From Polychytrium aggregatum (taxonomy: Eukaryota > Chytridiomycota > Chytridiomycetes > Polychytriales), in NCBI RefSeq assembly GCF_025602895.1, contig NW_026516219.1:372001-436000 (forward strand): a stretch of 64,000 bases of DNA. Direction: 5' to 3'. Positions 52,769 through 63,628 of the stretch are shown here, one piece after another. The notes below the pieces were generated by a model. That model ran no database searches. It was not told the origin of the DNA and worked only from the letters and a program-made list of their open reading frames with translations. The number at the start of each line of letters is the position of its first letter. Position 1 is the first letter of the stretch. The translations under genes were made by a program, and so were the position numbers.

Positions 52769-52866
52769 ATGTGCTGTCTGTCTGGACCTGGTCAGACCTT
52801 GAATATACAGTGACTGGAGCAGCATCGGTTGATCGACTGCCTTCCTCCACACGCAGCCTTCGGACC

Positions 52867-53930
52867 CTAACTGATTCCGCCGCTACGGAGCGTCTTGATG
52901 GTGACGACCCCTTTCTGGGTCTTGAGAGCAGCGCCTTTGTAGACCGCCACTCCATCCTCCCGGATCGAAAAGTGTGGCTGGCACTGCTCAAACACCTGCT
53001 TCTTGGGGTTCAGGACGGTCTCGGGCTTGACATCTGGCGAGCATGGATGAGTGACATCAGTTTCGAGCCCTCGAGACCCACGGCCTCTCGAGGATCTTGG
53101 CTCCTCTATGCACACTCCACGCAACTTTGCACTCTTGATGCGGCAGCTGCTACTGGCGTCTGTCTGTCGCTGGCTACTCACTTGGATCGCAGCTCTCCGC
53201 CCAGACTTGATCGCCTGGCTGGCTTCCGGCCGGTGGGTCGAGAACCTCGACCATGTCGTCCTTGAATCCGCACAGCAACATGCCCTCGGACTTGATGCCC
53301 TTGAACTTGCGCGGCTTGAGGTTGCAGACAACAACCACATGCCGATCCTGGAGACAGCGAGCCATACCAATCAGTGTGCGGTATCACCCGAGCGAGATCG
53401 AACAGATTCGCTCGTAGTCTCGTGCAGCCAAGAAGCGGGATGAGCGCAATGCGATCAGCCATCCAGCCGCGGGACATTCGGCACCCCTCCGTAAATCAAA
53501 TCTGATTTCTTGCCTTGAGTTCCTGAGCACCGTAGAACTTGGTCAAGCCGCTGACGATGGTCCTGAGCCGCCTTTGAGGGCTGCTGGACGCATCTCCGTT
53601 GGAGACGGATCCATCGGGAGTCGTCGCAGCCGGTGCCGCAGTCGGTGCCGCATCTCCAACGTCAACTTGCTCCACAAACAAACCATCGGCCTCGGGATGG
53701 ACTTGGATGTCTTGAATTCGGCCGACCCGCAGCTCGATTTTGTGGATCAGATCGAGATCGCGGTCGAGATTGGCGGCGGTGGCTGCAGACGACGTGGATT
53801 GGTATCGAGTCAGCAGATCACGGCCATGGCAAGCTGGCCATCTCGTTTCAAGATAGCTTGGTGCTTTCTGGCCAAGAGATCGGCCGGGGCGCAGCGCATG
53901 CAGCTTTAGCAGTCCGAGCAGACGTCGCAT
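52867..53930 (-). CDS. EMAPII-type tRNA-binding-domain protein, probably mitochondrial
   Basis: Three exons, 53930-53514, 53347-53182 and 53033-52867, join in phase to 249 residues. From about residue 62 it is an EMAPII/Arc1-type OB fold plus C-terminal extension, as in AIMP1, Arc1 and the tail of some tyrosyl-tRNA synthetases: [75 protein letters not shown] and [13 protein letters not shown]. There is no catalytic synthetase domain and no GST-like domain. The first 45 residues ([20 protein letters not shown]) are arginine- and leucine-rich without acidic residues, a likely mitochondrial leader. It should bind structured RNA, probably tRNA; the partner is unknown. Intron 1 begins AAG|GCAAGA, a GC-AG intron: no GT nearby gives the right join. 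It is convergent with the FKBP gene. Confidence 0.88.
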
Positions 53931-54019
53931 TGTGTGTCTGGTGATGATGAAACGCGGCGATCTGGAGCAAGAGCAGCACAGGCAACGACGCAGCGGAAAT
54001 GCTTGCTCTTGACGAAGTG

Positions 54020-54197
54020 CTCGCGTGGTTCCTCGGTACCTAGAGGGACACTGATGAGACTATCGACTATAATCGCAAGGCCGCTGCCGGCCGCGGTAAA
54101 CTCGAAGCATCGTCCGAGCTGGCCTGGCATCACGATGGACCAACATATCGTTCAATTCGCCCTCAGCCTGCAAGTTCTTCGAGCTGTGTCAGAAAAA
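54020..54197 (+). pseudogene. Relic of a Sel1-repeat kinase gene
   Basis: Two stretches match the intact Sel1-kinase gene downstream: 54080-54120 (aaggccgctgccggccgcgg and onward) matches 58420-58465, and 54155-54195 (cctgcaagttcttcgagctg) matches 58735-58765. The roughly 300 bases that separate them in the intact gene are deleted. The match stops where the DDE transposon starts. A broken paralogue, too short for any function. Confidence 0.75.
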
Positions 54198-56170
54198 ATC
54201 TGTTGAGGTGGCCAGGCTGTGTCAAACAAAGAGAACACTCGGCGGTGTGAACGATATTGCTTGATAGCAACCTCAACGTCCCGTCCTTTGAGCTCTTGGC
54301 GATAAGCGGCCATATAATCGCGAGATTTTCTAGCGAATCTTCTGATCATCGCCAGCTTTACCGATTCCAGCGCTTCGGGCACTGTTTTGAGATCCTGAAA
54401 GGAATACGTGCAATTGGTTCTGGCATATCGCTTTGCTACTCCCCAGAATCTCTCAATAAAGTTGAGCTCGCAATGGAACCTTGGAACGAAAATGATGAGA
54501 TGATTGTTCCTGATAATTTCCTCCTCAATGCGTGGTCGCTGGGATATGAAATCTGGCTGCGAAGCAAGCAAATGCAATGCACAACACGGCTGGTCATCGT
54601 CTGGGACACTTTCGTCTGATGTGGGGCACTTTCGCCTCAAACCACGATGGGGCCACAGTCCCCGTTCTTCCAGTACGACCTGCATTCCTTTTGGCTCTCC
54701 CAATTCTACATGGCGACCAATCACCTGATATTTGGTTAGAGTCATTTTATAAGATACGCCCAAGCCGAGGGAGGAATCGATAGCTCACCTGCCGTCCAGC
54801 GTCAACGTCCCCCTGGGTGAACTGCATGCTTTGGAAGGCATTGTCCGGACCAAACACAGTCGATCGTAGCGGGGGCTGCTTACCACCAGGCGTCATATTC
54901 ATCTTCTCGGCTCGAAGGGCGTCAATTGCCCATGCTCGATGATTGGCGGAGTTGTCGAATTGGAACAGAGCAACACAATCGGGATGAAGGGACTCAAATA
55001 CTGGAATCGCCCGCTGCACTTGCTCGAGCATGTCATCGCTCTTCCAGGAAGTTTGATAATCTGGATCAATGATCGCAGTGGCGTCGGACGACTCATTCTT
55101 GAGGATTCCGTGACATTCACATAAAAACGCACTGACCATGACAGTTCGGCCTGCCCCTTTGGGTTTTGGCTGGCCATAGTCGCCCTCTTCGAACCATCCC
55201 CAACCAATATCGTCATTTGCGTAAAAAATACTTTCATCGTGCGAAACCAGAACAATTCTTTTCTCATCTTGGTTTCTGGGCTCTATCCCGATCTCCATGC
55301 TTGATCCTTCAAAGAACTTCATTCGCTCTTCGTAGACTTTCATCTGAGCAATATACTGGGTGCGATCCTTGACAACATCCTCTCGCTCATGCCCATCTAC
55401 GTATTGACCCTTTTGATAGCGCCTGAATTTGAAGCCAAAGAGACGCAAAGCACGTCGTGTTGTAGATATGGTAATGGATTTTGGAGTCTGGCGACGAGAT
55501 GACTCGTTATCGGACCGAAGCTTGGGAATCAAGTGGTCGTCGATAAATTTCTTGAAGGATCTTGGGGTTCGATTTGGATTTCGGCGAAGAAAACGGACAC
55601 ACTCTTCCATGACATCTTCGTCACGCAGAATCGAGAGTGTCTTTCGATGCTTGCCAGTGTTTGTCAAGGGAAGGCTCCCATGAAGGAGGAAGTGCCTTGC
55701 CATTTTGGGCTCAAGACACTGAAGTGTCTCAAGCTGCGTTTCATAAGCACGGTTTTGGCAAGTTGTTGGCAAAACTTTGAGTCGCTCAAGGATTCTCCAT
55801 CCAACTTTTTCTGGAGATAGAGGAGAACAGCCTCGTAACGGCGGGCATTGAACCTTGTCAGGGTTTCTCTTTGGACTCTGTCAGTGCGTGACTCACGAAG
55901 AATCCCTCAGAGCCTCAATACAGCTCGCTCCATGCTGTTTCTTGCGAAAAGATCAACATCAGATACATGGCCAGCCGGGATATCGACAGCGTGTTGGACA
56001 GCGGAGCTCGCAGTCGAGTTGGTCTTGGGGATGACTGGGAAGTAGCTCTTGATTCCAGGTGAGGCATGCGACGCCATTGCCTCGCGACTCTCAGCACGCT
56101 TGCGTCGCTTGTTGCGCTCGGAATCTCCGATGTAAACTCGCTTCTTGATTTTTGGAGGAGTAAGGCTCAT
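54152..56170 (-). pseudogene. Fungal DDE transposase, decayed
   Basis: A DDE transposase of a kind widespread in fungi and distantly like IS630. The C-terminal part is well preserved: exons 55772-54789 and 54724-54152 (GTGAGC donor) carry SHDESIFYAND (first Asp), FQFDNSANHRAW (second Asp) and FHCELNFIERFWG (Glu). The N-terminal part (ATG 56170, SLTPPKIKKRV..., a basic NLS-like stretch) is interrupted by TGA at 55909-55907, and the frame has to shift near 55750 between ARRYEAVLLYLQKKL and ARHFLLHGSLP. The last dozen codons read into the Sel1-kinase relic, so they come from flanking DNA. Not functional as it stands unless unseen introns repair it. Confidence 0.8.
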
Positions 56171-56592
56171 CGAGGAGGGGAGAACTGGGTCGAATGGGAC
56201 CTGAGCGACGGGTGCTACTGTCTGAGGAGGTTCGCAAAGGGCTTGTGGGTGAGAAGCACATGGGAATGGCTGTTGGGATATAGCCAGATGCCGACCCTCG
56301 GGCAGCGAGTGAGTCGCCTGGGTGCTCAATACGCCGGCCACATCGGTCGAGTCGGGGTGGAGAGAATCTGGGTCGTCAGCAACCCTATCGTCTGGGCCGG
56401 GGTTGGCAGTTGTCCCAGGGCAGTCTGGGCTGCTGGCAACTCGTGCGAGGCGAGCAAGATTCGCAAGCTCAGCCCTCCTCTGGGTTGCCTTGGCCGTTTT
56501 GAGTTGATATAACTCAAACAAAAATGAATTTAACCCAACCAAACTCCGTGAGCAAATAGCGAGACCAATTTCCGACAGATTTACGGAGTTTG
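54198..56592 (-). mobile_element. DDE transposon inserted in the Sel1-kinase relic
   Basis: Left limit: identity to the Sel1-kinase gene ends at about 54197. Right limit is uncertain; a perfect 10-bp inverted pair (caaactccgt at 56540-56549, acggagtttg at 56583-56592) lies near it. I found no convincing terminal inverted repeat or target duplication. Confidence 0.55.
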
Positions 56593-57251
56593 AGGTTCAC
56601 ATGAGAAAAATTGAAGAAGTTATTGGAGATGGGCCAAGGGCACAAACTGTCAACGTGTCAGTGCTAGGCTCCATATTTCACATGAAAATCGTATGAATGA
56701 TCATTCAATTGGCCTCGATTTTCAGTCCTCCTTACGTGGCTTGAAGCTTGTCATTAACAGAGGCAGAAGGCCACTTCCTTGCCTCACACGACCTATCGCA
56801 TAGTAGTGTCCTCCTATTTATGCACGAGCCCTCTTGACATTTGTTTTAGCCCCCTTTGTTCTTTCTTCCCTTGTCTCTGAAAGAGGGGACACGAATGTAT
56901 TTGGTAAACTGAGGCTTGCACAGCTACTAAAATAGGACGTAATCTCTCTTCGACGGGCAAGCCCACAATCGAATTATGCTTGAAACAAAGGAATAACACT
57001 GCCCCTGTCTCCGTGTCTGTCTCGTCACGGTCCCTTACGCCAGGCAAGCCCAGCCAGATTTAGTATTGGCTTCATTGGGGAGTCGCACATCTGAAGAGCG
57101 CCACCTTTTTTACTCCGAGTGGCGTTGTTCAGGTACCTCCCTATGCTATATATTCCAGTTTTACCTCACCTGATTCCTCTCCCTCGCTGTCACTCGTCCT
57201 TGGCCAGCACCCTCCCACGTTCCTCCTGTCCCTCTGCCTCCCACATTTGAT
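56593..57251. other. Upstream region of the Sel1 kinase gene
   Basis: AT-richer than the rest of the window. A stretch at 57145-57152 (tatatatt) about 100 bases before the start could be a TATA-like element. No gene recognised. Confidence 0.45.
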
Positions 57252-59255
57252 ATGACCAGCAACGGCTCCATCCCTTTCACCAAACTCGCTGCCAGTGATT
57301 GGCAATCTTGGTTTATCCCGGCTGAAGCCATCACACACAAGGCCCAGAACCGCCTTGACGGTGGTGGTTTCGCTGATGTATTTGCCGCCAGGCTTGGTAA
57401 TATGGATGTTGCCGTCAAGCAACTCAGAATCCATTTGAATAACTACGGTATCGACGTTTTCGAGAGAGAAATTAGAGTCTGGCATCGCTTGAAACACGTA
57501 AACATCCTCCCTCTACTCGGTGCCTGTGATCGTGACGCCCAAGGCACCCCCATTCCTCCTTTTATGGTGTCACCCTTGATGGAAAACGGCTCCATGCTCG
57601 AATACATCAAGAAAAACCAGTGTTATCTCAATCAAAAGCTCTCCTTCCTTGCACAATCCGCAGCCGGCATGAACTACCTCCATAGTGAAAGAATTATTCA
57701 CGGAGACTTCAAAACCGCAAATGTCCTTCTAGATGGCCGACTGAACGCAGTCGTCGCCGACTTTGGAATGTCACGCACAAAGCGCACATCTGCATCCGCT
57801 GTCTGGGTCAGGGCAAGCCCCTTTGAAGGTGGAACCCCGGGCTTCATTGCGCCAGAGATGCTTGATCCCAATGATCCAGCCGGCGCTTCCAAGAAGACTG
57901 ATGTCTATGCCTTCGCCATCACCATGTACGAAGTACTGAACGACGGCAAAGAGATATGGGTTACACGAGATGGACAAATCATGCAGATCTTCCAAATTGG
58001 ACTCATGGTCTGCAATGGAAGGCGCCCAAAACGCATCCCTGGAATCCCCGACGACGTCTGGGCCCTCATCGAACGCTGCTGGGCACACGATCCCGCCGAT
58101 CGTCCCTCGTTCCCTGAGATTCTTGCCGTCCTCCAGCCATATAACCGTGTCTCCACCGCTGCCATCAAGTCCCCATCCGTCAGCCTGTTGGCCAGCCATC
58201 TCAACGCACTCAGTCTGAAAAAGCGCCCGATCCAGTCCCAGCCCAGTCGTTCCGCCGAGCTCAAGTTTGATGACATCGAGTTGGTTTTCCACCTCCCTGA
58301 CTCACTCGTCTCCCGCGCCAAGCAAGGCGATCCTGATGCTTGTCTCGAAGCCGCCAAGTTGGTATCGGAGGGGCTTCCTGCTCACCACCAAGATTGGAAG
58401 CCCGCCACACAACTCTACAAGGCCGCTGCCGACCGCGGTAAACTCGAAGCCTCCTTCCAGCTGGCCAGGCTTGCGTTCCTAGGCGAAGGAATGATGCAGA
58501 GCGATCGTAGTGCCTTTTGGTTCTGGCAGGAAGTCAGCACCAAGTCCACCGACGCTGTTCTCAAGCCCATCGCCACCCACATAGTCGGTTGGATGCATTA
58601 CCTTGGACGAGGAACCCAGCTGGACAAACAAAAGGGCATCAAGATCATACGAGAAAACAGCACGAACGAGTTCAAGCTCGGAGAAGACGAGTGTCTAGCC
58701 GGTGGAACTGGATGTAGCTCCAATTCGCCCGCAGCCTGCAAGTTCTTCGATCTCTGCCAGCAGGGATCGGACCGAGACTGGCTCTGCCGACATCTCATGG
58801 CCGTGTGTTTGTTTCTTGGATTTGGAACGACTCAGGACCGGAAGAAAGCAGTGAGCATATTTGAGCAACTCGCCAACAAAGGCCATAGCGACAGCCGATT
58901 ATGGATCGGAAAGTGCTTCATGGGTATCGAGGAAGTACCGGAAGATCTCAGGAAGGCATTCGAGTGGTTCTTCAAGTCGGCCACCGAAGGCAACCCGTAC
59001 GGCCAGTGGATGGTCGGTGAATGCTTCTCCAATGGATGGGGGGTCACCAAGGACATCGCCAAGGCATTCGAGTGGTATGGAAAGTCGGCTGAGAATGGCA
59101 ATCGATCGGGACAATTCTATGTCGGCTGTTGTTATGAATTTGAGACTGGTGTCTCCAAAAACCTCGACACTGCTATCTTCTGGTACCGCAAGTCCGCTAA
59201 ACAAGGTTACCAAGTTGCCATCAACAGTCTCAAATATCTCGGAAAGTGGCCCTGA
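57252..59255 (+). CDS. Protein kinase (TKL-like) with C-terminal Sel1 repeats
   Basis: Single exon, 667 residues. Kinase domain about 30-300: glycine loop LDGGGFADVFAAR, Lys in VAVKQLR, catalytic loop HGDFKTANVLL (HGD in place of HRD, Lys and Asn kept), DFGMS, and GGTPGFIAPEML before KKTDVYAFAITMYEV. This points to the tyrosine-kinase-like group. After a linker come Sel1-type helical repeats (about 350-660), for example DLRKAFEWFFKSATEGNPYGQWMVGECFSNGWGV, DIAKAFEWYGKSAENGNRSGQFYVGCCYE and DTAIFWYRKSAKQG. Catalytic residues suggest an active enzyme. Such fusions are expanded in some early fungi; the substrate is unknown. No signal peptide or membrane segment. A deleted paralogue lies at 54020-54197. 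Confidence 0.93.
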   Translation: MTSNGSIPFTKLAASDWQSWFIPAEAITHKAQNRLDGGGFADVFAARLGNMDVAVKQLRIHLNNYGIDVFEREIRVWHRLKHVNILPLLGACDRDAQGTPIPPFMVSPLMENGSMLEYIKKNQCYLNQKLSFLAQSAAGMNYLHSERIIHGDFKTANVLLDGRLNAVVADFGMSRTKRTSASAVWVRASPFEGGTPGFIAPEMLDPNDPAGASKKTDVYAFAITMYEVLNDGKEIWVTRDGQIMQIFQIGLMVCNGRRPKRIPGIPDDVWALIERCWAHDPADRPSFPEILAVLQPYNRVSTAAIKSPSVSLLASHLNALSLKKRPIQSQPSRSAELKFDDIELVFHLPDSLVSRAKQGDPDACLEAAKLVSEGLPAHHQDWKPATQLYKAAADRGKLEASFQLARLAFLGEGMMQSDRSAFWFWQEVSTKSTDAVLKPIATHIVGWMHYLGRGTQLDKQKGIKIIRENSTNEFKLGEDECLAGGTGCSSNSPAACKFFDLCQQGSDRDWLCRHLMAVCLFLGFGTTQDRKKAVSIFEQLANKGHSDSRLWIGKCFMGIEEVPEDLRKAFEWFFKSATEGNPYGQWMVGECFSNGWGVTKDIAKAFEWYGKSAENGNRSGQFYVGCCYEFETGVSKNLDTAIFWYRKSAKQGYQVAINSLKYLGKWP

Positions 59256-59744
59256 TCCCGGAACTCTGCCGAGTACCAACTCCAAAACGATCAAGCCACA
59301 ACCAATCCCGCAAGCAGAGCAGCCAAGCAATCCCATCAGCAACCATCCCAGACGCCACGACTACCAAACTCTGGACTTGTAAAGTGGCTCCGATAAAGCA
59401 GCAATCGCTGAGTGGCGTTGGATTTGGCATTTAATACATCCAGTATTCAAATCAGTGCTGTCCCATAACAACCGTTGATCGATTGCCACCCATGGTTCGG
59501 ATCATCAAATCAACAGCAGTGTTCGACAGCACCTCTCCCCCAACCCATCAGCATTCAGGGACCACCCCCGTCCCCCGCTCGGACTCTGCCAGACCTCTGT
59601 TCACTAACCAGCACAACCGACACAATCTCTCCAACTCTATCGGCTCATGAAGACGCAAGGCTGTAAACGCTAGAGATAAAGCTTCATATCGGCAGTAGCA
59701 GCGGATATGGCCACGACTGTCGATCGGCTGTATTTGCATAGTCT
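59256..59744. other. Convergent 3' region
   Basis: Between the stops of the Sel1 kinase (+) and the Sec14-like gene (-). Nothing recognised. Confidence 0.5.
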
Positions 59745-61589
59745 CTAGCGGCTCCTCGGCTTGCCCTTCCCATCCTTCTCCCACTCATAGCTCTCGACAA
59801 ACACTCTGTCGACCGGTAGTTCGTATTCAGTGTGATAGACATAGCTGCGGATTCCCCGTGGATCGTGATTCTTGAGTGACCCGAGCTTCGGAAACAGCTC
59901 CTCGTCGCCGCTAGAAAGATCAGCCTCGGCTTCGGGCTGCTCATCGCCTAGCTCCTTGCGGGTGTAGCGCCATTCCCAGAAGCATTTTTTCGAGCGCGTC
60001 AGCACGTCGCCGTTTTCCATCATCTCTTCCTCGACCCAGCGAATAACTGCATCGCCGAGCTGTGTCTGGATCTCGGGTGAACGCAGCGCTGCGGTGTTGA
60101 TGAATCGGATCTTGGACACGGTTGTTTCTCGCAGAAGTGGATTGACGATCGCCCAAAGTTCTGGAAGTGGGATTGGGGTGGTAGAGTGCAGAGGAGGGAA
60201 CGAACGCCAAAGCGGCACCGTTTTCCATCGGACAAGAGTGTGCCCCAGACGAGAGGCAAGTTCAGTGAGAAGGACGGTCAGCCTTGGCGATGCAGCACAC
60301 ACCTGCGACAGCTGGATTGAGCAACAGCAGCAGGACTCGGAAACATACTCGAAAAGCTATACGGCGTATTCAGCAGAACGGCAAGTCCCAACCGCTCTGG
60401 ATAGAGTGTCGTGAGCTGAAAGACATCGTGGACAAGTTCGGGGTTGCAATCCCTGGGAAGAGCCAATAGTGCAAGTTTGAGACCGCGATGAGACCGTGTG
60501 CCAATGCGGCAAAGAGTACTTACGAGGGCTGGAATCCGTCGAAATCAAAGATCCATACTACCTGGCCTCTGTCAGAGACATCGCGGCCGACCACCAGAGC
60601 GCCGTGCACCGAGACCGGAATCGAGTCGGCTGGCGGATTGACCTTTTGCGACGCCTCCGAGACACGCGCATTGAGGTTGGTCTTTCGCTCCTCGCGTCTG
60701 ATGAGCCGCAGACTCGACTCCATGATGCTGCGGATGTGCTCGACGATGGCGCTGGTGTTGGATCGGTTGGCCGAGTGGACAAAGTTGGTGTAGACGACGG
60801 GCCGGGCATGGCAATCGAGGCCGATGATCCGCTGTGCAAGGCAGAATCGTCCATGGTTGACCCCAACAGAGCGATTTTTGTGAATCCGGGAGTCGACGTG
60901 CGATAAAACCAATGAAATCCAAGTTCATGACGGTTCACGACGGGCTGGCGCATCCGCTGTGGATGCCTGATGGCAGGTGCCGAGACATGACAACCAGGGC
61001 CTCGATCCAGCAGGCAACCGTACAGCCGACAACAAGATGCTGGTCAGGGCCCAGAGACGGCCGATGCAACTCACCATGCTATGAGACAGTGGATCCGCTC
61101 TGCAATCTGGGCACGGCACAGCGTCGTGCTCGGCCGGGAGCTGCTTCCTGAACTTCAGGGTTCCCTTCAGGGCGGCTGAGGCACTGACAACGGGGTCGGG
61201 GTATTCGGCATAGGCGGCCAGATATCGCGAGAGCCTGAGCGTTCCAGCCGGCGACCGTCCAGTTCAGACCAATGCATCCCCGCATCGGTCGCCAGCAGGA
61301 GAGAAGACAAAGCGTCGGCGTTGGCTCGGTGGAATGGGGCGGGCGACCTTCCTGCATCTGTTCCGAGCGGAGCCACCTCCGAGCCATGGAACTGGCATGG
61401 GCAGCATCGTCCCCACGGCTCTCACTACGGATGGTGCTTTCATCCGCCACGCCTCGTCGTCCTGGTGCGTCGCATATCTGCCATATCCACTCACTCGTCT
61501 TTGTCGCAGTGCTCCGCGAGCCGGGGGTCGCTGTCGATCATGCTCCTGACCGAGGCCAGCAGCGCGGCGAGCTGCGTTGGCGATGCCAT
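59745..61589 (-). CDS. CRAL-TRIO (Sec14-like) lipid-binding protein
   Basis: Five exons, 61589-61495, 61234-61075, 60831-60524, 60452-60349 and 60160-59745, join in phase to 360 residues. The N-terminal helical part has LSRYLAAYAEYPDPVVSASAALKGTLKFRK, the usual 'RYLxAxxxDxxxAxxxLxxTLxWR' pattern before a CRAL-TRIO domain. The lipid-binding domain follows: IIGLDCHARPVVYTNF, then VVWIFDFDGFQPS, VFQLTTLYPERLGLAVLLNTPYSFS, LWAIVNPLLRETTVSKIRFIN. This resembles phosphatidylinositol/phosphatidylcholine transfer proteins of the Sec14 superfamily. The C-terminal 80 residues are charged (EAEADLSSGDEE) and outside the domain. The ligand cannot be told from sequence alone. ATG 61589 gives MASPTQLAALL; no targeting signal. 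Confidence 0.85.
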
Positions 61590-62345
61590 CGAGGGCTATG
61601 TGGTTAGTGACGACGGCGGCTGGTGCAGTTGCGCTTTGAGTCCGTGGCTGCAGAGCGGAGGCTGGCCTGGATGCTGGTCCTTGGTCGTGAGGAGGGCTGC
61701 TGCAAAGCGAGAGAGGTTCCCCTCCTGTTTGCCACCGTTTCTGGCTGCTGAGTGCTCGGAATTTTTTTTTTTCCCTCTTTGGGTGTGCTGGGGCGGCACC
61801 GTCCTGGCTCCACAACGACCATCACCCCGAGCCCCGGCGGTTCGCCCCTCGCTCGATATCCATGAGACACGTAAGCACCAAGAAATGATGCATCAGCAGA
61901 GACAGGTGTGCAGCCAAGTGGCCGTTCCGTTGAGGCCATCCTTCGATACGGCTCGCCGACCCACATCTGTCGGTCTCGCACACAGCCCTCACGGCAGCTG
62001 TGATGAAATTCGATGTATTGTGCAGTGTTCTCCTGGACAACGCTGGTGAAGGAAGCAATGATCGAGCACACTTCGAGCGCCACCGCCTCAGAGAACAGAG
62101 CAATGGAGAGAGAAAAGAATGAAAGAGAAGAAATGTAGTCATCCAGAGCCGCGCCAGCTGTCGATCCTCACTGCCTGCCAGGATGGCCGTCAATTATTTG
62201 CTTGTTGCTGGCTGCTGGTGATCTGATATCCAGGCCGAATTAATGGCCCAATGGCCGCCGATCGAGTTGCATGTCTCGGACCATCGCTTGGCTCTGCGCT
62301 CGCCTGGCTGCGTCCGTCCTTTCGTGCGCCTGGATTGACTCTGGC
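61590..62345. other. Intergenic upstream of the Sec14-like gene
   Basis: Promoter side of the Sec14-like gene (-) and 3' side of VMA16 (-). A run of nine T lies near 61763. Open frames here have no family features. Confidence 0.5.
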
Positions 62346-63628
62346 CTATTTAAACTCTGGGACCTTGCCAGTCATCAAGAGTCCGACGATGAGGCCAAAC
62401 AGCCCAATGATCGATCCAAAGATTTCGATAATCAGAACCTTGACAAACAGCACGGGATCCGCGGCGTCGGCAAGGGCGCAGCTGGAGCCCGTGATGCCGA
62501 CACATATTCCACAAAACAGATTCGAGATTCCGACAGTGAGACCCGACCAGAACATGGCGTAACCTGCGCATTGAGAGTCGCCCGAGGAAATAATGTGACA
62601 GCAGCGGCAACAGTGAGGGTGAGCGCACGTTGAGCGGGGTGAAGCACATCGAGCCGAGGGTCAATGAGGAACGGCTGGCCATGCGCTGATTCAGATGACG
62701 ACCTTACCGGCAAAGTAGGCGTCGCTGCTGAAGCCACGAGTGACATCTTCGCTGTTCGACAGCTTGGCGGTGAACACGATGCCAATGATCAGGCCGTAAA
62801 TGGCGACGACCTCACAGAAGATGATACTGATGGGGGAAGCAAGCGTTAACATATGACCATACGCCGCAGAGCACACACGATGATGACCTGAGCGACAGCA
62901 CGGCCGCTGCCCGCTAATGTATGCATCGGTGGCGACGGCGGTACTATGTCTTGCTTATCGTACCCAACCTCCACTTTCCACCCATCACCTGGGCTCTGTA
63001 TGTGCTCGTCTCACACATATCCGTGCTTGCCTCGCGCTCCCTCAACGACCCTTGCTCATTTTGCTTGTGCTGCACGTACCTGATCAGATTCTTTGTCCGG
63101 ATGCGAGGGACCTTGACGGCAGCGCCGAGGATGCTGGAGCCGGTGATGAAGATGCCCCTGTATCAAAGCAAGTGAGCAGAGAGGGTAAGAAATCACCAAT
63201 GTTTGCCGTATCCAGTCCAGCCAGCCAGCCTTGGCGAGTTGCGCGTTTGGCCAGGCAGGCTTGGATGCAGCGCTCGCAGCAGCAGCCGCAACACCAACAG
63301 CGTCAAAGGACAGATCGCCAGATGGCCGATAGTAGCTATCAGCACCAGCGACACGCACGCCGGTCGCGAAATAGCCAGCCACATCGCCGAGCGCCCGTGG
63401 CTCTCTGGGGGGCATCACGAGTCGTTACCATGCCGCTCCGATGACGCTGAGGCCACAGGTGAGTGCCGTTCCAAGGGTCGCCCACATAAAGGGCGAAGTG
63501 CTGGTGAGGTAATATCCGACGTCGAACTGATACGCGTTCTTGGTGAACAGGAGCTCGAGAGTCACGGCGACTCCAAAGGCGACGGCGATGAAGCCCAGGA
63601 TGGCGGGTTTGGAGTACAGAATCGACAT
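62346..63628 (-). CDS. VMA16: V-type H+-ATPase proteolipid subunit c''
   Basis: Membrane rotor subunit of the vacuolar proton pump. Four exons, 63628-63429, 63157-63080, 62826-62708 and 62563-62346, join in phase to 204 residues. Five hydrophobic helices are visible: [20 protein letters not shown], then [59 protein letters not shown] (Glu in the second conserved helix), the [23 protein letters not shown] helix, and the last helix with [24 protein letters not shown]. The extra N-terminal helix and the FCEVVAIYG motif separate c'' from c and c'. The essential proton-carrying Glu is expected in FCEVVAIYG. Length is near yeast Vma16 (213). Confidence 0.96.
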
